Below are positions 23,516 to 31,488 of a DNA stretch of 64,000 bases, in pieces. Under the pieces are notes generated by a model. That model did not search any database and was not told where the DNA came from. It worked only from the letters and a program-made list of their open reading frames with translations. Positions within the stretch are counted from its first letter, which is position 1, and each line of letters starts with the position of its first letter. Source of the stretch: Candidatus Brachybacterium merdavium (GTDB taxonomy: Bacteria > Actinomycetota > Actinomycetes > Actinomycetales > Dermabacteraceae). The position numbers and the translations under genes were made by a program. The stretch lies in NCBI GenBank assembly GCA_019118275.1, contig DWZH01000053.1, positions 62,001 through 126,000 of the forward strand. Reading direction: 5' to 3'.

Positions 23516-25228
23516 TCAGTCCGATGGTGGGGCCGGGGCGCCACGATCCGGTGGATCCGTGCTGCCGCCTTCCCGCGATCTGGGCGTATCGGTGCCCGGC
23601 GGGTCGGGGGCGGCTTCGGTCGGAGGGGCTATGCGGCCCGCCGGGCCGGGAGCACCTTCGGTGAGAGGGCCGATGCCGGCCGCCGGTGGGCCGGAGCGGT
23701 CCGGGGCGGGTGGGCTCCCGGTGCGGGCCGACGAGTCAGCGTCTACTCCGACCTGGCCCGGCTGCTCCGGCTGAGGCGGGGCCGGCAGGGTCAGGGACGT
23801 GGGAGTGGTGGTCCGGGTGAGGCCGGCATTGCTGGTCCACCGCACGCGATGGCCGGAGCCCTGGCTCCGCTCGATCTCACGGGCCATCTGCTCCTTCAGA
23901 TTGCAGGCAGCGCACAGGCCCTGGCCGTTGTCGATGCTGGTCTTCCCGCCTCGCGCGATGGAACGGATGTGGTCGGACTGGCGGATCACCGCATTGCAGT
24001 GCGGGCCACGGCAGACGGTGTCCCTCCACGCCAGGAAGCGCGCCATCGCCTTGGGGAAGGCGCGCGCCTTCGATTCCACTGCTACCAGCTCTCCGGTGGT
24101 CGGATGGGTGTAGAGGCGGCGGAGGACAGCACGCAGGTCCGGCCCATCCGGTCCGATCGGGCCGTCCTGCAGATCCGCTGGCTCTCGCAGCGCGGCCCGC
24201 AGGTCTTCGCGGACGCAGTCGACCGGGACCGGGCCGTATCCCTCGATCTGGGCGATGTCCCCCGCACCGGGGTCGATCAGAGCGCGGTCGGTGATGATCA
24301 TGCCGATGTCCAACATGGTCGGGTCCATGGCGTCCTCGCGCCCGAGCAGAGTGTCCACCAGGCAGTCGGCCATGATCGCGTGGTGACCGCGGTGGTCGCC
24401 CTGAGCACGTAGTCGTTCGGCCTCGAGCGAGAGCCGCTTGCGGACCAGCACCGCATCTCTGGCCGGCAGGCGGGCGTTCAGCGATGCCATCCCGTGGTTG
24501 ACCGGAGTGACCGTGACATGGCGGTCACGGGCGGCACGCTGATGACGACGGCTGGCTCCGTCGGGATCGAGGCGACCGATGGCGGCGGTGACGGCGTGCT
24601 TCCAGCGTGTGGTGCCAGCCGCGTCCAGGTCCGGCAGGCGCTCGTCGAGCACCCGGTCCACGGCACGGCGGTCCACGTGCTCAAGCGGCCCGAGGCTGCG
24701 GGCGGTCTCGTGGACGATTTCTGCGGTCACCTTGCCCGTGGCCAGTGCCCGCAGCATATGGGGCATGTCGCGCACGATCCGGCGCGATCTGGTCAGAGCG
24801 GCGCTCGCGGCATGCGGTGCCCGGCGGGTGGCCAGGGTGATCTCGGTGCGAGAGAGCAGATCCGCCTGCTTCTCGATCTTCTCCAGCACGATCTCCGGGT
24901 CGAGCTCGTGGGCGGTATCGTCCCGGGCAGCTTCGATCTGCTCGCGGCGGGTGGCACCGGACAGGGCATCCACGGAGCGGGCTTCGAGGGCGTCGATGGC
25001 ACTGCGGGCCTCGTGCAGGGTGCGCAGGAGCTGGACGTAGGTGGCGCTGTCGTGCTTCTCGACGTCGAACATCCCGCGCGGCTCCTGCGCGATCTCGCTC
25101 AGCAGGTGCGCGTGATCCCCGGTCTCCTTCCACAGTCGCTCGGGACCGTTCTCATGCAGGGCATCCAGCTGCTGCTGGCGATGGTCTGCGCCATCAGCAG
25201 CGACGGGAGTGCATGAACGATTCGACAT
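23516..25228 (-). CDS. DUF222 / HNH endonuclease (13E12-type)
   Basis: 570-aa member of the actinobacterial 13E12 repeat family. The DUF222 helical domain spans about 40-330; the HNH nuclease lies near 430-480 with WRDTVCRGPHCNAVIRQSDH, DHIRSIARGGKTSIDN and LCAACNLKE providing the metal cysteines and histidines. The last 90 residues are Pro/Gly/Asp-rich and disordered. ATG 25228 follows GGTGGGGGC; an in-frame ATG at 25291 has no ribosome-binding site. These genes are multicopy in many actinobacteria and may be selfish or defence-related; the biological role is not established. Confidence 0.9.
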   Translation of the reverse strand: MSNRSCTPVAADGADHRQQQLDALHENGPERLWKETGDHAHLLSEIAQEPRGMFDVEKHDSATYVQLLRTLHEARSAIDALEARSVDALSGATRREQIEAARDDTAHELDPEIVLEKIEKQADLLSRTEITLATRRAPHAASAALTRSRRIVRDMPHMLRALATGKVTAEIVHETARSLGPLEHVDRRAVDRVLDERLPDLDAAGTTRWKHAVTAAIGRLDPDGASRRHQRAARDRHVTVTPVNHGMASLNARLPARDAVLVRKRLSLEAERLRAQGDHRGHHAIMADCLVDTLLGREDAMDPTMLDIGMIITDRALIDPGAGDIAQIEGYGPVPVDCVREDLRAALREPADLQDGPIGPDGPDLRAVLRRLYTHPTTGELVAVESKARAFPKAMARFLAWRDTVCRGPHCNAVIRQSDHIRSIARGGKTSIDNGQGLCAACNLKEQMAREIERSQGSGHRVRWTSNAGLTRTTTPTSLTLPAPPQPEQPGQVGVDADSSARTGSPPAPDRSGPPAAGIGPLTEGAPGPAGRIAPPTEAAPDPPGTDTPRSREGGSTDPPDRGAPAPPSD

Positions 25229-25655
25229 GCCCCCACCGTGCCGCCGCTCGATCCACCTTTCCAGGTGCGTTCTCGAAATGGGGATGAGCACACCCTGGGG
25301 AGGAACGCTGGGGCCCTCGAGGACGCCTCGAGCAACTCGCGGGAGGCCCCATAGAGGCCGCGGAGCTCCGGCACGACTGTTCGTCGATTACTTCTCCGTG
25401 GACGCACCCCGTACGTCTGCCGCCGAGGACGGACCAGTGGCACACTCCGGTCGGGCCCGCCAGATCGGTCCGGCCCTCGTCAGACCCGCGCTCGGCGGGC
25501 CTGCCCGCTCGGTCCGGTCCCGTCGGACCCACCGGAGCAGGCCCGGCCCCGTCGGACCCACCGGAGCAGGCCCGGCCCCGTCGAACCCGCCGAGCCAGGC
25601 CCGGCCCCGGTCGACCCGACACCGGTCACGCCCACGCCGATCAGCCCCGCTCCGG
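25229..25655. other. 427-bp intergenic region with 29-bp tandem repeats
   Basis: Promoter region of the HNH gene on its left side, then a low-complexity stretch rich in GGCCCG and GTCGGACC words with the tandem array listed next. Frames crossing it encode Gly/Pro/Arg-rich strings and look non-coding. Confidence 0.6.
25519..25615. repeat. 29-bp tandem repeat, about 3.3 copies
   Basis: Units 25519-25547 and 25548-25576 are identical (begin CCCGTCGGACCCACCGGAGC). Unit 25577-25605 has decayed and a partial unit follows. Confidence 0.85.
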
Positions 25656-26315
25656 TCAAGCCGCTCCGAGCATCTCCCGCAGCTCCTCGCTGAGCCCTTC
25701 GACCTCCACCGGGACGCTCGGCCGGCGCAGGGTATCCGGGGTGACCAGGAATCTCTGCTCAAGCAGCGGCGCTCCGGCCAACCGGGAGATCTGGGTGCCG
25801 TTGTCGACGTACCCGCAGGCACGGGAGACCCCGAATGAGGAAGCGTTGCCGACCGCGGCGGCGGATTCGGCTCGGGTGGCCCCTAAATGGTCGAAGGCGA
25901 ACACCAGCATCGCCTGGCGCATCAGCGTGCCGTACCCCCGGCCGTGCTGGTCACGGGTCAGCCAGGAGCCCGAGTCGATGGCCTTGCGCTGCGCGAAGCG
26001 GGTCGCCATGGCGTCCTGGCAACCGATCAGTCGACCGTCGGCCCAGATGCCGAACGGCAGCGTCCACTGCTCCGCTGAGAGATCGGCGCGCAGTCGCCAC
26101 TGGAAGCGCAGAGCCTCCCGCACCCGCTGCTCGGGGTCGACCGCGTACCAGGGGAAGACGTACTCGGCGTCGGCCTCATCGAAGATCGGCCGACGGATGA
26201 GCTCCGCATACTCGGGCAGGTCCGCGTCGGTGAGCACTCGCAACGTCAGCGACCCGGCACGGATCACCAGCCCGTGGGGCGGGAACAGCGCAGAAAGGCC
26301 TGGGGTCGGGTCCAT
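25656..26315 (-). CDS. GNAT-family N-acetyltransferase (RimJ/RimL type)
   Basis: 219 aa. Starts with LTLRVLTDADLPEYAELI, the usual beta1-alpha1 of RimJ/RimL enzymes. The acetyl-CoA pyrophosphate loop is DQHGRGYGTLMRQAMLVFAF (about residue 125), followed by AAAVGNASSFGVSRACGY, where family members contact CoA. ATG 26315 has TAGCCT 6 nt upstream (leaderless). Substrate unknown: a ribosomal protein N-terminus, an amine or an antibiotic are all seen in the family. The C-terminal 40 residues extend past the usual end. Confidence 0.85.
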   Translation of the reverse strand: MDPTPGLSALFPPHGLVIRAGSLTLRVLTDADLPEYAELIRRPIFDEADAEYVFPWYAVDPEQRVREALRFQWRLRADLSAEQWTLPFGIWADGRLIGCQDAMATRFAQRKAIDSGSWLTRDQHGRGYGTLMRQAMLVFAFDHLGATRAESAAAVGNASSFGVSRACGYVDNGTQISRLAGAPLLEQRFLVTPDTLRRPSVPVEVEGLSEELREMLGAA

Positions 26316-26441
26316 CGCCCCAGGCTAGAGGGCAGCAGGATCCGACCCCAAGCCTTTTCTGCAGCGCCTCAGCGAGCGACGCCCACGGGGAGCGACAACG
26401 CCCGCCGCCACGAAGGACGACGAGCGCTGCCGTTCGGCCCG

Positions 26442-26479
26442 CGGAGGTGATCATGCCGCTGGCCGGCTGATCACCTCCG
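26442..26479 (-). terminator. hsp20 terminator
   Basis: Perfect 12-bp stem CGGAGGTGATCA/TGATCACCTCCG with a 14-nt loop, 7 bp beyond the hsp20 stop. Confidence 0.8.
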
Positions 26480-26485
26480 GCGACG

Positions 26486-26950
26486 TCATGCCGTCGCGGT
26501 CTCCGGCTTGTCAACCTCGACGGTCCCGTCGGCACCGGCCTCGAGACCGCGATCCGTGTGCGCCACCGAGATCTTGCGGGGCTTGGCCTCCTCGGCCATG
26601 GGGATCGTCAGCCGCAGCACACCGTCGGCGTAGTCGGCCTCGATGCGCTCGAGGGCCACCCGGCTGCCGAGGGTGAGCTGGCGTGCGAAGGCGCCGGTCG
26701 GGCGCTCACGGGTCAGCCAGGAGCGTTCCTCCTGGTGCTGTCCGGCCGCACGCTCGGCGCGGATGGTCAGCGTGCGGTCCTCGACGTCGACATCGATGCT
26801 GGCCGGGTCCACGCCCGGCAGGTCGATCTCGGCGTAGAAGTTGTCGCCGGTCCTGTACAGGTCCATCGGCATGCCGACCGAGGCGGGTGTACGGGTCATG
26901 TCCGAGAAGAAGCGGTCGACCTCTTGGAAGGGAGAAAGCATGCGAGCCAT
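26486..26950 (-). CDS. Hsp20/alpha-crystallin small heat-shock protein
   Basis: ATP-independent holdase that binds unfolding proteins during heat stress. 154 aa. Short N-terminal arm (MARMLSPFQEVDRFF), alpha-crystallin domain about 40-130 with FYAEIDLPGVDPASIDVDVE and the conserved ARQLTLGSRV and YADGVLRLTIP strands, then a short acidic tail. Start 26950 has AGGAGG 6 bases upstream. The HAIR-like element about 105 bp upstream suggests HspR control with the DnaK regulon. Confidence 0.93.
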   Translation of the reverse strand: MARMLSPFQEVDRFFSDMTRTPASVGMPMDLYRTGDNFYAEIDLPGVDPASIDVDVEDRTLTIRAERAAGQHQEERSWLTRERPTGAFARQLTLGSRVALERIEADYADGVLRLTIPMAEEAKPRKISVAHTDRGLEAGADGTVEVDKPETATA

Positions 26951-27332
26951 GGTGTACCTCCTGTGGTGATGGTTCGTCGATGTCTTGCGGGGCGCCGCCG
27001 TCGCGACGCCGACACACAGCACAACGGGTTGCGTCGAAGAACTATTCCAAAGTTGAGCCCCTTCGGCTCATATGATCTGCCTCACTTCGTCGTGTCCGAA
27101 GATCTCGGCTGCGCGGCTGCGGTCGGCGCTCTCGTGCCACGGGACGGAGCAGCCCGCGCCGCCCACCGCCGCACAGCGCGCCTTCCCCGCGGCCGCACAG
27201 CCCCCGCGCGGCCACACAGCGCGCTTTGCCCCGTGCCCGCCGGACAGGGCGCCTTGCCCCGCGTCGTCACGCGGCATACCGCCTTGCCCCGCGGAACCGG
27301 GCGGACTCCGGCTGCGGGCATACTCTGCTGCC
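26951..27332. other. 382-bp divergent region between hsp20 and pcp
   Basis: AT-richer near the hsp20 side (27035-27085), where the HAIR-like element and a TATGAT hexamer on the plus strand (27071-27076) lie. From 27150 to 27300 there are degenerate repeats of TTGCCCCG(C/T)G. The leaderless pcp promoter TACTCT is at 27321-27326. Confidence 0.55.
27053..27071 (-). promoter_or_regulatory. HAIR-like element (HspR site) upstream of hsp20
   Basis: TTGAGC-N7-GCTCAT keeps the CTTGAGT-N7-ACTCAAG architecture of HspR-associated inverted repeats, with the exact 7-base spacer and a 5-bp palindromic core (TGAGC/GCTCA). Confidence 0.6.
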
Positions 27333-27965
27333 ATGGCGATCGATGTGGTGCTGACCGGCTTCGAGCCCTTCGGCGGGGACGAGACAAACCCGTCCTGGGA
27401 GGCCGTGCGGCGCGCCGCTCCCGCCCTGCGTGAAGGCGGGGTCGAGGTCGTCGAGTCCGAGCTCCCGGTCGAGTTCTCTCGCGCCGGCGACCTGCTCGAG
27501 CAGCTGGTGCGCGAGCACCGACCCCGCCTCGTGATCGCGACCGGCCTGGCGACAGGCCGCACCGGCGTGACCCCGGAGCGGGTGGCGATCAATGTGCGCG
27601 ATGGCCGCATCGCCGACAACGCCGGCGCCCGGCCGGTCGATGAGCCGGTCGTCAAGGGCGGCCCGGTCGGGCACTTCACGTCGCTGCCGATCAAGGCCAT
27701 GGTCTCGGCGCTGCGCGAACAGCTCGAGCTGCCGGCCGCCGTGTCCCAGACTGCCGGGACCTTCGTGTGCAACGACCTCTTCTACCGCCTGCTGCACCTG
27801 CTGTCCACCGATCCGGAGTCGGCCGGGGTGCGCGGTGGATTCGTGCACGTCCCTGCGGTCGACGCCCTGGCCGTCGACAGCACGGCCCGGGCATTGACCC
27901 GGCTCGTCGAGGTCGGACTGACGGCCGAGGAGGATCTGGCCCTTCCAGTAGGCGCCGAACACTGA
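27333..27965 (+). CDS. pcp: pyroglutamyl-peptidase I
   Basis: Cytosolic cysteine peptidase that removes N-terminal pyroglutamate from peptides. 210 aa, standard size. N-terminus VVLTGFEPFGGDETNPSWEA, catalytic glutamate region GRTGVTPERVAINVRDGRI, nucleophile cysteine in GTFVCNDLFYRLL (about residue 142), histidine in GFVHVP. ATG 27333 has TACTCT 6 nt upstream (leaderless). Confidence 0.95.
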   Translation: MAIDVVLTGFEPFGGDETNPSWEAVRRAAPALREGGVEVVESELPVEFSRAGDLLEQLVREHRPRLVIATGLATGRTGVTPERVAINVRDGRIADNAGARPVDEPVVKGGPVGHFTSLPIKAMVSALREQLELPAAVSQTAGTFVCNDLFYRLLHLLSTDPESAGVRGGFVHVPAVDALAVDSTARALTRLVEVGLTAEEDLALPVGAEH

Positions 27966-28109
27966 CGCTCGACCCACCCGCTCCCCGACTCCCCCACCCG
28001 ACTCACCGGCCCCCGACTCATCGACGAGCGACTCACCGATCCCCGGCAGCCGAGCCACGCCCACGCCCCTCACCCGAGCACCCTCCCCCCCCAGCCCCGA
28101 GGAGCAGTC

Positions 28110-28556
28110 ATGACCATCGACCACGAGACCATCCGCCTCACCCGCACCCTGAGCGCCGACCGCGCGAGTGTCTGGGCCGCGTATGCCGACGCCGCCCTGC
28201 GCAGCCGGTGGAGCGTCCCCGAGGGCGAAGCCATGGTCATCGACTCCGATGACCTGCGCTCAGGAGGATCGTCCCGCTACCGCTGCGGCTCCCCCGAACT
28301 GCTCGAGTTCGTCGGTGACATCGAGTACGTGCAGGTCGCACACTCTCGGTCCGTCGTCCACACCGAGACCGTGCGCACCGGTGGAGAGCCGCTCTCCACC
28401 GGACTGGTGACCTGGACCTTCACAGAAGTCCCCGAGGGCACGGAGGTCTGCGTGACCGCCCAGGTGGCCTCCTTCGTCGGCCCGGGCATGCTCGAGGGGA
28501 CACGCAACGGGCACCGCATCGCACTCGAACAGCTGGACGGCTTCCTGCGCGGCTGA
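28110..28556 (+). CDS. SRPBCC/Aha1-type START-like domain protein
   Basis: 148-aa protein covering one whole SRPBCC (activator-of-Hsp90/CalC-like) domain: IRLTRTLSADRASVWAAYAD at the start, RSRWSVPEGE, and a C-terminal helix with LEGTRNGHRIALEQLDGF. Such proteins form a hydrophobic pocket for lipids or aromatic molecules; ligand unknown. GAGGAG five bases before ATG 28110 sets the start. It lies 144 bp after pcp across a C-rich spacer with CGACTCACCG repeats. The DnaA-box island begins right after its stop. Confidence 0.85.
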   Translation: MTIDHETIRLTRTLSADRASVWAAYADAALRSRWSVPEGEAMVIDSDDLRSGGSSRYRCGSPELLEFVGDIEYVQVAHSRSVVHTETVRTGGEPLSTGLVTWTFTEVPEGTEVCVTAQVASFVGPGMLEGTRNGHRIALEQLDGFLRG

Positions 28557-28569
28557 GCTCCTGGCTTCG

Positions 28570-28695
28570 CTTGTGCACCTCGGCTCGCCTGCGTGCGCCG
28601 GTTCGTCTGCGCGCATCGGCTCGCCTGTGCACATCGGCTCGCCTGTGCGCGTCCGTTCGTCTGTGCACATCGGCGCATCTGTGCACATTCCGGGG
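28570..28695. repeat. seven 18-bp iteron-like repeats
   Basis: Seven head-to-tail 18-bp units with consensus (C/T)CTGTGCACATCGGCTCG: 28570, 28588, 28606, 28624, 28642, 28660 and 28678. The core TGTGCACA is itself a palindrome. The last unit abuts a DnaA box at 28697, and a lone further copy of CTGTGCACATCGG lies at 29128-29140 beyond the last DnaA box. Two 18-bp units span about 3.4 helical turns, so neighbouring cores would not face the same side of the DNA. Confidence 0.9.
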
Positions 28696-28696
28696 A

Positions 28697-29093
28697 TTAT
28701 CCACAGCGTTATCCACAGTCGTGGACAAATAACAGTCTTGTAGTTCCGCAGGTGCGGGAGCGCGGCGGCCATGTGGCCGCGTCGTTCGTGGACGAGTGGC
28801 TCCGTCACCGTCCACAGTGGCCCCGGATCTCAGCTTGACAGCTGATCAATAACCATCACTGCAGGCCATGGCGCCATGTCAGACAGAATTCTCTGAAGCT
28901 TGCCTTGAGAGTTCAGGCGTGCACGCGGTGGCGTGCCCGGAGTCGGCGTTCTCGGTCCTCATCAGTATCGGGCCGGGGAGCGGGTGCTCCACGGAGCTCC
29001 GCACACTGTCCGTCCACACCGGTGTCGCGCTTATCCACAATTCTAGGGCCCTCGTCCCCCACCGATCCGAATCTATCCACAAAGTTGTCCACA
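28697..29093. other. DnaA-box cluster (candidate origin or DnaA-titration site)
   Basis: Six good DnaA boxes: TTATCCACA at 28697, 28709 and 29031; TTGTCCACG on the minus strand at 28720-28728; CTATCCACA at 29073; TTGTCCACA at 29085. Two pairs (28697/28709 and 29073/29085) have the same 12-bp start-to-start spacing. Weaker CGTCCACA sites lie near 28810 and 29011. Between the two groups is a stretch (about 28830-28915) clearly less GC-rich than the genome. No gene is credible in 28557-29183. dnaA, dnaN, rpmH and gyr genes are absent nearby, so this need not be oriC. Confidence 0.75.
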
Positions 29094-29183
29094 GCTGGGG
29101 ATAGTCACACCCTTGTTATTCGCACCGCTGTGCACATCGGGCCCGGGCTGCACTTCCGGCCAGGCCCGTCGCCCCCTGGGCTC

Positions 29184-30098
29184 TCACACCATGAGCAGGA
29201 GGACCTTGCCCAGCACCAGGGCCAGACACAGCACGATGCCGCCGGTGATGATGGCCCCGTGCGTGAGGGCGGAGCGACGTGCCAACGACTGCCGGTCGAC
29301 TCCCGGAGCGGCCTTGGGGCGCAGGGCGAACATCGCGGCGGTCAACAGCGCGCCCATCACCAGGCCTCCCAGGTGCCCCTGCCAGGAGATGTTGGGGATG
29401 GTGAAGGTGAAGACCAGGTTCAGACCGATCAGCACCGCGATCTGGGCGGTCTGGGCGCCCATCCGACGGTTGACGATGAACACGGCGGCGAACAGACCGA
29501 ATACGCCGCCGCTGGCTCCGACTGTGCCGCTGATCCACGCATCGGAGGCGGGATCGGCGAACAGGTAGACAGCCGTGTGACCGGCCAGGAGCGAGGCGAA
29601 GTAGACACCCGCGAAGCGCGCATGGCCCATGCTCCGCTCCAGGTACTGGCCGACGATCCACAGCGCGTACATGTTCAGCGCGAGATGCAGCAGGCCCCCG
29701 TGCAGGAACCCGGAGGTCAGGAACGTCCAGGGCATGGCCACCGCCCGGAACGGGACGAACATCAGCAGCTGGTACATGACCGAAGGGGCGAGTACCTGTC
29801 CCAGGTAGAACAGGACCGACAGCCCCATCACGGTGTAGGTCACCACCGGCTGCCGACTGCCCATGCCGCCGCCCATGGCATTGCGGGGCCGGGCCGACGC
29901 CTGCTGCCGTGAGAGCTCGTTCTCGCAGTCCACGCAGAGCATGCCGACAGCGGCGGAACGCTGACAATCCGGGCAGGCCGGCCGATCGCAGCGCTTGCAG
30001 CGCACATAGCTGACCCGATCGGGGTGCCGAGGGCAGACGGGCTGGGCCTGCGGCTCCGAGGGGTCCTCGGCGCTGTAGCCGTAACTGGGGCGATTCAT
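29184..30098 (-). CDS. rhomboid-family intramembrane serine protease with N-terminal zinc-binding motif
   Basis: Membrane protease that cuts other membrane proteins within the bilayer. 304 aa. Residues 20-65 carry CPRHPDRVSYVRCKRCDRPA and CPDCQ, then MLCVDCE, a B-box-like zinc site common in actinobacterial rhomboids. Six or seven helices follow: FLTSGFLHGGLLHLALNMYA (conserved His/Asn), GASGGVFGLFAAVFI with the catalytic serine, and WQGHLGGLVMGAL with the catalytic histidine. All active-site residues are present. In many actinobacteria this gene neighbours the cyclophilin ppiA near oriC; here they are 2.9 kb apart. Confidence 0.93.
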   Translation of the reverse strand: MNRPSYGYSAEDPSEPQAQPVCPRHPDRVSYVRCKRCDRPACPDCQRSAAVGMLCVDCENELSRQQASARPRNAMGGGMGSRQPVVTYTVMGLSVLFYLGQVLAPSVMYQLLMFVPFRAVAMPWTFLTSGFLHGGLLHLALNMYALWIVGQYLERSMGHARFAGVYFASLLAGHTAVYLFADPASDAWISGTVGASGGVFGLFAAVFIVNRRMGAQTAQIAVLIGLNLVFTFTIPNISWQGHLGGLVMGALLTAAMFALRPKAAPGVDRQSLARRSALTHGAIITGGIVLCLALVLGKVLLLMV

Positions 30099-30200
30099 GA
30101 AGCCATTCCTACACGACGGTCCTGGACAGGGGGCAGCCCTGCCTTCGTTCTCGAGCCCTTCCCGGCGCTCCGCGCGCCCGCACGCCGCCCTGGACGGGCC

Positions 30201-31358
30201 TCACGCCACCGTGTACGGGAAGGCGGCGAACAGCTTCTCCAGGCGTCTGCGCTGGGCATCGCTCACCGATACGAGCTCCTGCAGCTCCAGGCGTCGCCTC
30301 CCGGCGCTCCCCGTGCGCCCCCAGGTGGCCACGACCTGACCACGTCGCACCGCCGCGCGCTTGAACACGCCGTTCCTGCCGGGCACCAGAGCCTGGTGGT
30401 GCGCTTCGTCCAGCAGGTAGAGGCGGTCGGGGTAGCCGAGCACGAGTTCGTCGAAGCCGGGCAGGAGCAGCTCGCGCATGGCCTCCTTCTCGCGCCGGGC
30501 ATACTCCTCGGCCAGACCGGGCCGCCACCACATCTGCTCCCCGCCGCCGCGGGCCGTGGCGGCGTCCCTGTGCAGGCGGCCGTCGGTGTCGGCGAAGCCC
30601 GTCTCCAGGTGCTCCTCGATCTGCGGCAGGGCGGACCGGATGCGGCCCATCGGCAGCTTCGACCACCAGGCAAGATCCCGCACCGAGGCAGGGCCGTGAC
30701 TGGTGAAGTAGCGTCGCGCGAGTTCGGCGATCGCGGCCTCCTCCTCACCGTTGAAGCTCCCTTCGAGGTCGGAACCGGCCGGCAGCCAGGTCCGGGCCAG
30801 CACCACGGCGGTCTCGTTCCCGCGCCAGGGCCCGTAGGCGGCGGTGCCGGTGGAGATCAGGTGGGTGAGCAGGTGGTACCCGCGCCCCCGATCGGTAGGG
30901 ATCCCGGCGCGCTGCCAGGTCTCGAGCAGCTCCGCGCGCAGCACGCCCCGGCCGGCTCCCGGGGTGGAGTGCTCGGCGGCGACGTCCTCGAGGACCTCCT
31001 CGGCACGGACGACGTGCGCATCCTCCAGCCCGAGCGCCGGGCGGCGCTTGGTGGCCGCGCGAATGGGGCCGGCGGCGCACAGCTGGGTGAGCCAGGCCAG
31101 GGTGTCGGCGGCGACTGCGAAGACGGTGCCCCGCATGGGATAGCCGCGCACGATCTCGCCGCGGTCGAAGGCCCCCAGCACGGGATCGAGCTCGCCCCCG
31201 GTGCGCAGGGCGAGCGAGGCCATCACTCCCGCGACGTCCTGTCCCTGATGGGCGCCGAATACCCGTGTGACCTCCGTGGGAGTGGGGGCCTGCCCGGGAC
31301 CGGGGTCGAGGAGGCCCTGGGCGAGGATGCGGGCACCTGCGAGGTGTCGCTGCGTCAT
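30201..31358 (-). CDS. winged-helix DNA-binding domain protein (HTH_42 / YcaQ-AlkZ-like superfamily)
   Basis: 385 aa, covers a full PF06224-type protein: N-terminal RHLAGARILAQGLLDPG, ALRTGGELDPVLGAFDRGEIVRG, then winged-helix stretches and the C-terminal LLPGFDELVLGYPDR and AAVRRGQVVATW blocks. Known relatives include DNA glycosylases that open interstrand crosslinks (AlkZ, YcaQ); many others have no proven activity. I cannot recognise the Q-x-Q/D catalytic motif with confidence, so function is open. ATG 31358 has TACGCT 6 nt upstream (leaderless). Divergent from the lipoprotein gene at 31489. Confidence 0.8.
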   Translation of the reverse strand: MTQRHLAGARILAQGLLDPGPGQAPTPTEVTRVFGAHQGQDVAGVMASLALRTGGELDPVLGAFDRGEIVRGYPMRGTVFAVAADTLAWLTQLCAAGPIRAATKRRPALGLEDAHVVRAEEVLEDVAAEHSTPGAGRGVLRAELLETWQRAGIPTDRGRGYHLLTHLISTGTAAYGPWRGNETAVVLARTWLPAGSDLEGSFNGEEEAAIAELARRYFTSHGPASVRDLAWWSKLPMGRIRSALPQIEEHLETGFADTDGRLHRDAATARGGGEQMWWRPGLAEEYARREKEAMRELLLPGFDELVLGYPDRLYLLDEAHHQALVPGRNGVFKRAAVRRGQVVATWGRTGSAGRRRLELQELVSVSDAQRRRLEKLFAAFPYTVA

Positions 31359-31488
31359 GGCAGGAGCGTACTGCGCGGGTCCGTCGACCGAGCCGGAACG
31401 TTGGCTGATCGTGACCGCGTCCGGGCCCCGGCCGCTCGACCGAGAACTACGCTCGATGGCGTCCTGACCTCCGGATCCGAAAGCAGCC

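Noticed and set aside
23516-25228. HNH gene as a homing endonuclease or part of a prophage
   Set aside because: DUF222/HNH genes are ordinary in actinobacteria; no intron, integrase, att site or phage genes surround it.
28570-28695. CRISPR array
   Set aside because: Units are contiguous 18-mers without spacers and there are no cas genes.
28593-28838. Small frame with a CAHRLA repeat across the iterons, and its minus-strand counterpart with CAQASR repeats
   Set aside because: An 18-bp repeat is automatically open in several frames; the region has no start signal or family likeness and looks like binding-site DNA.
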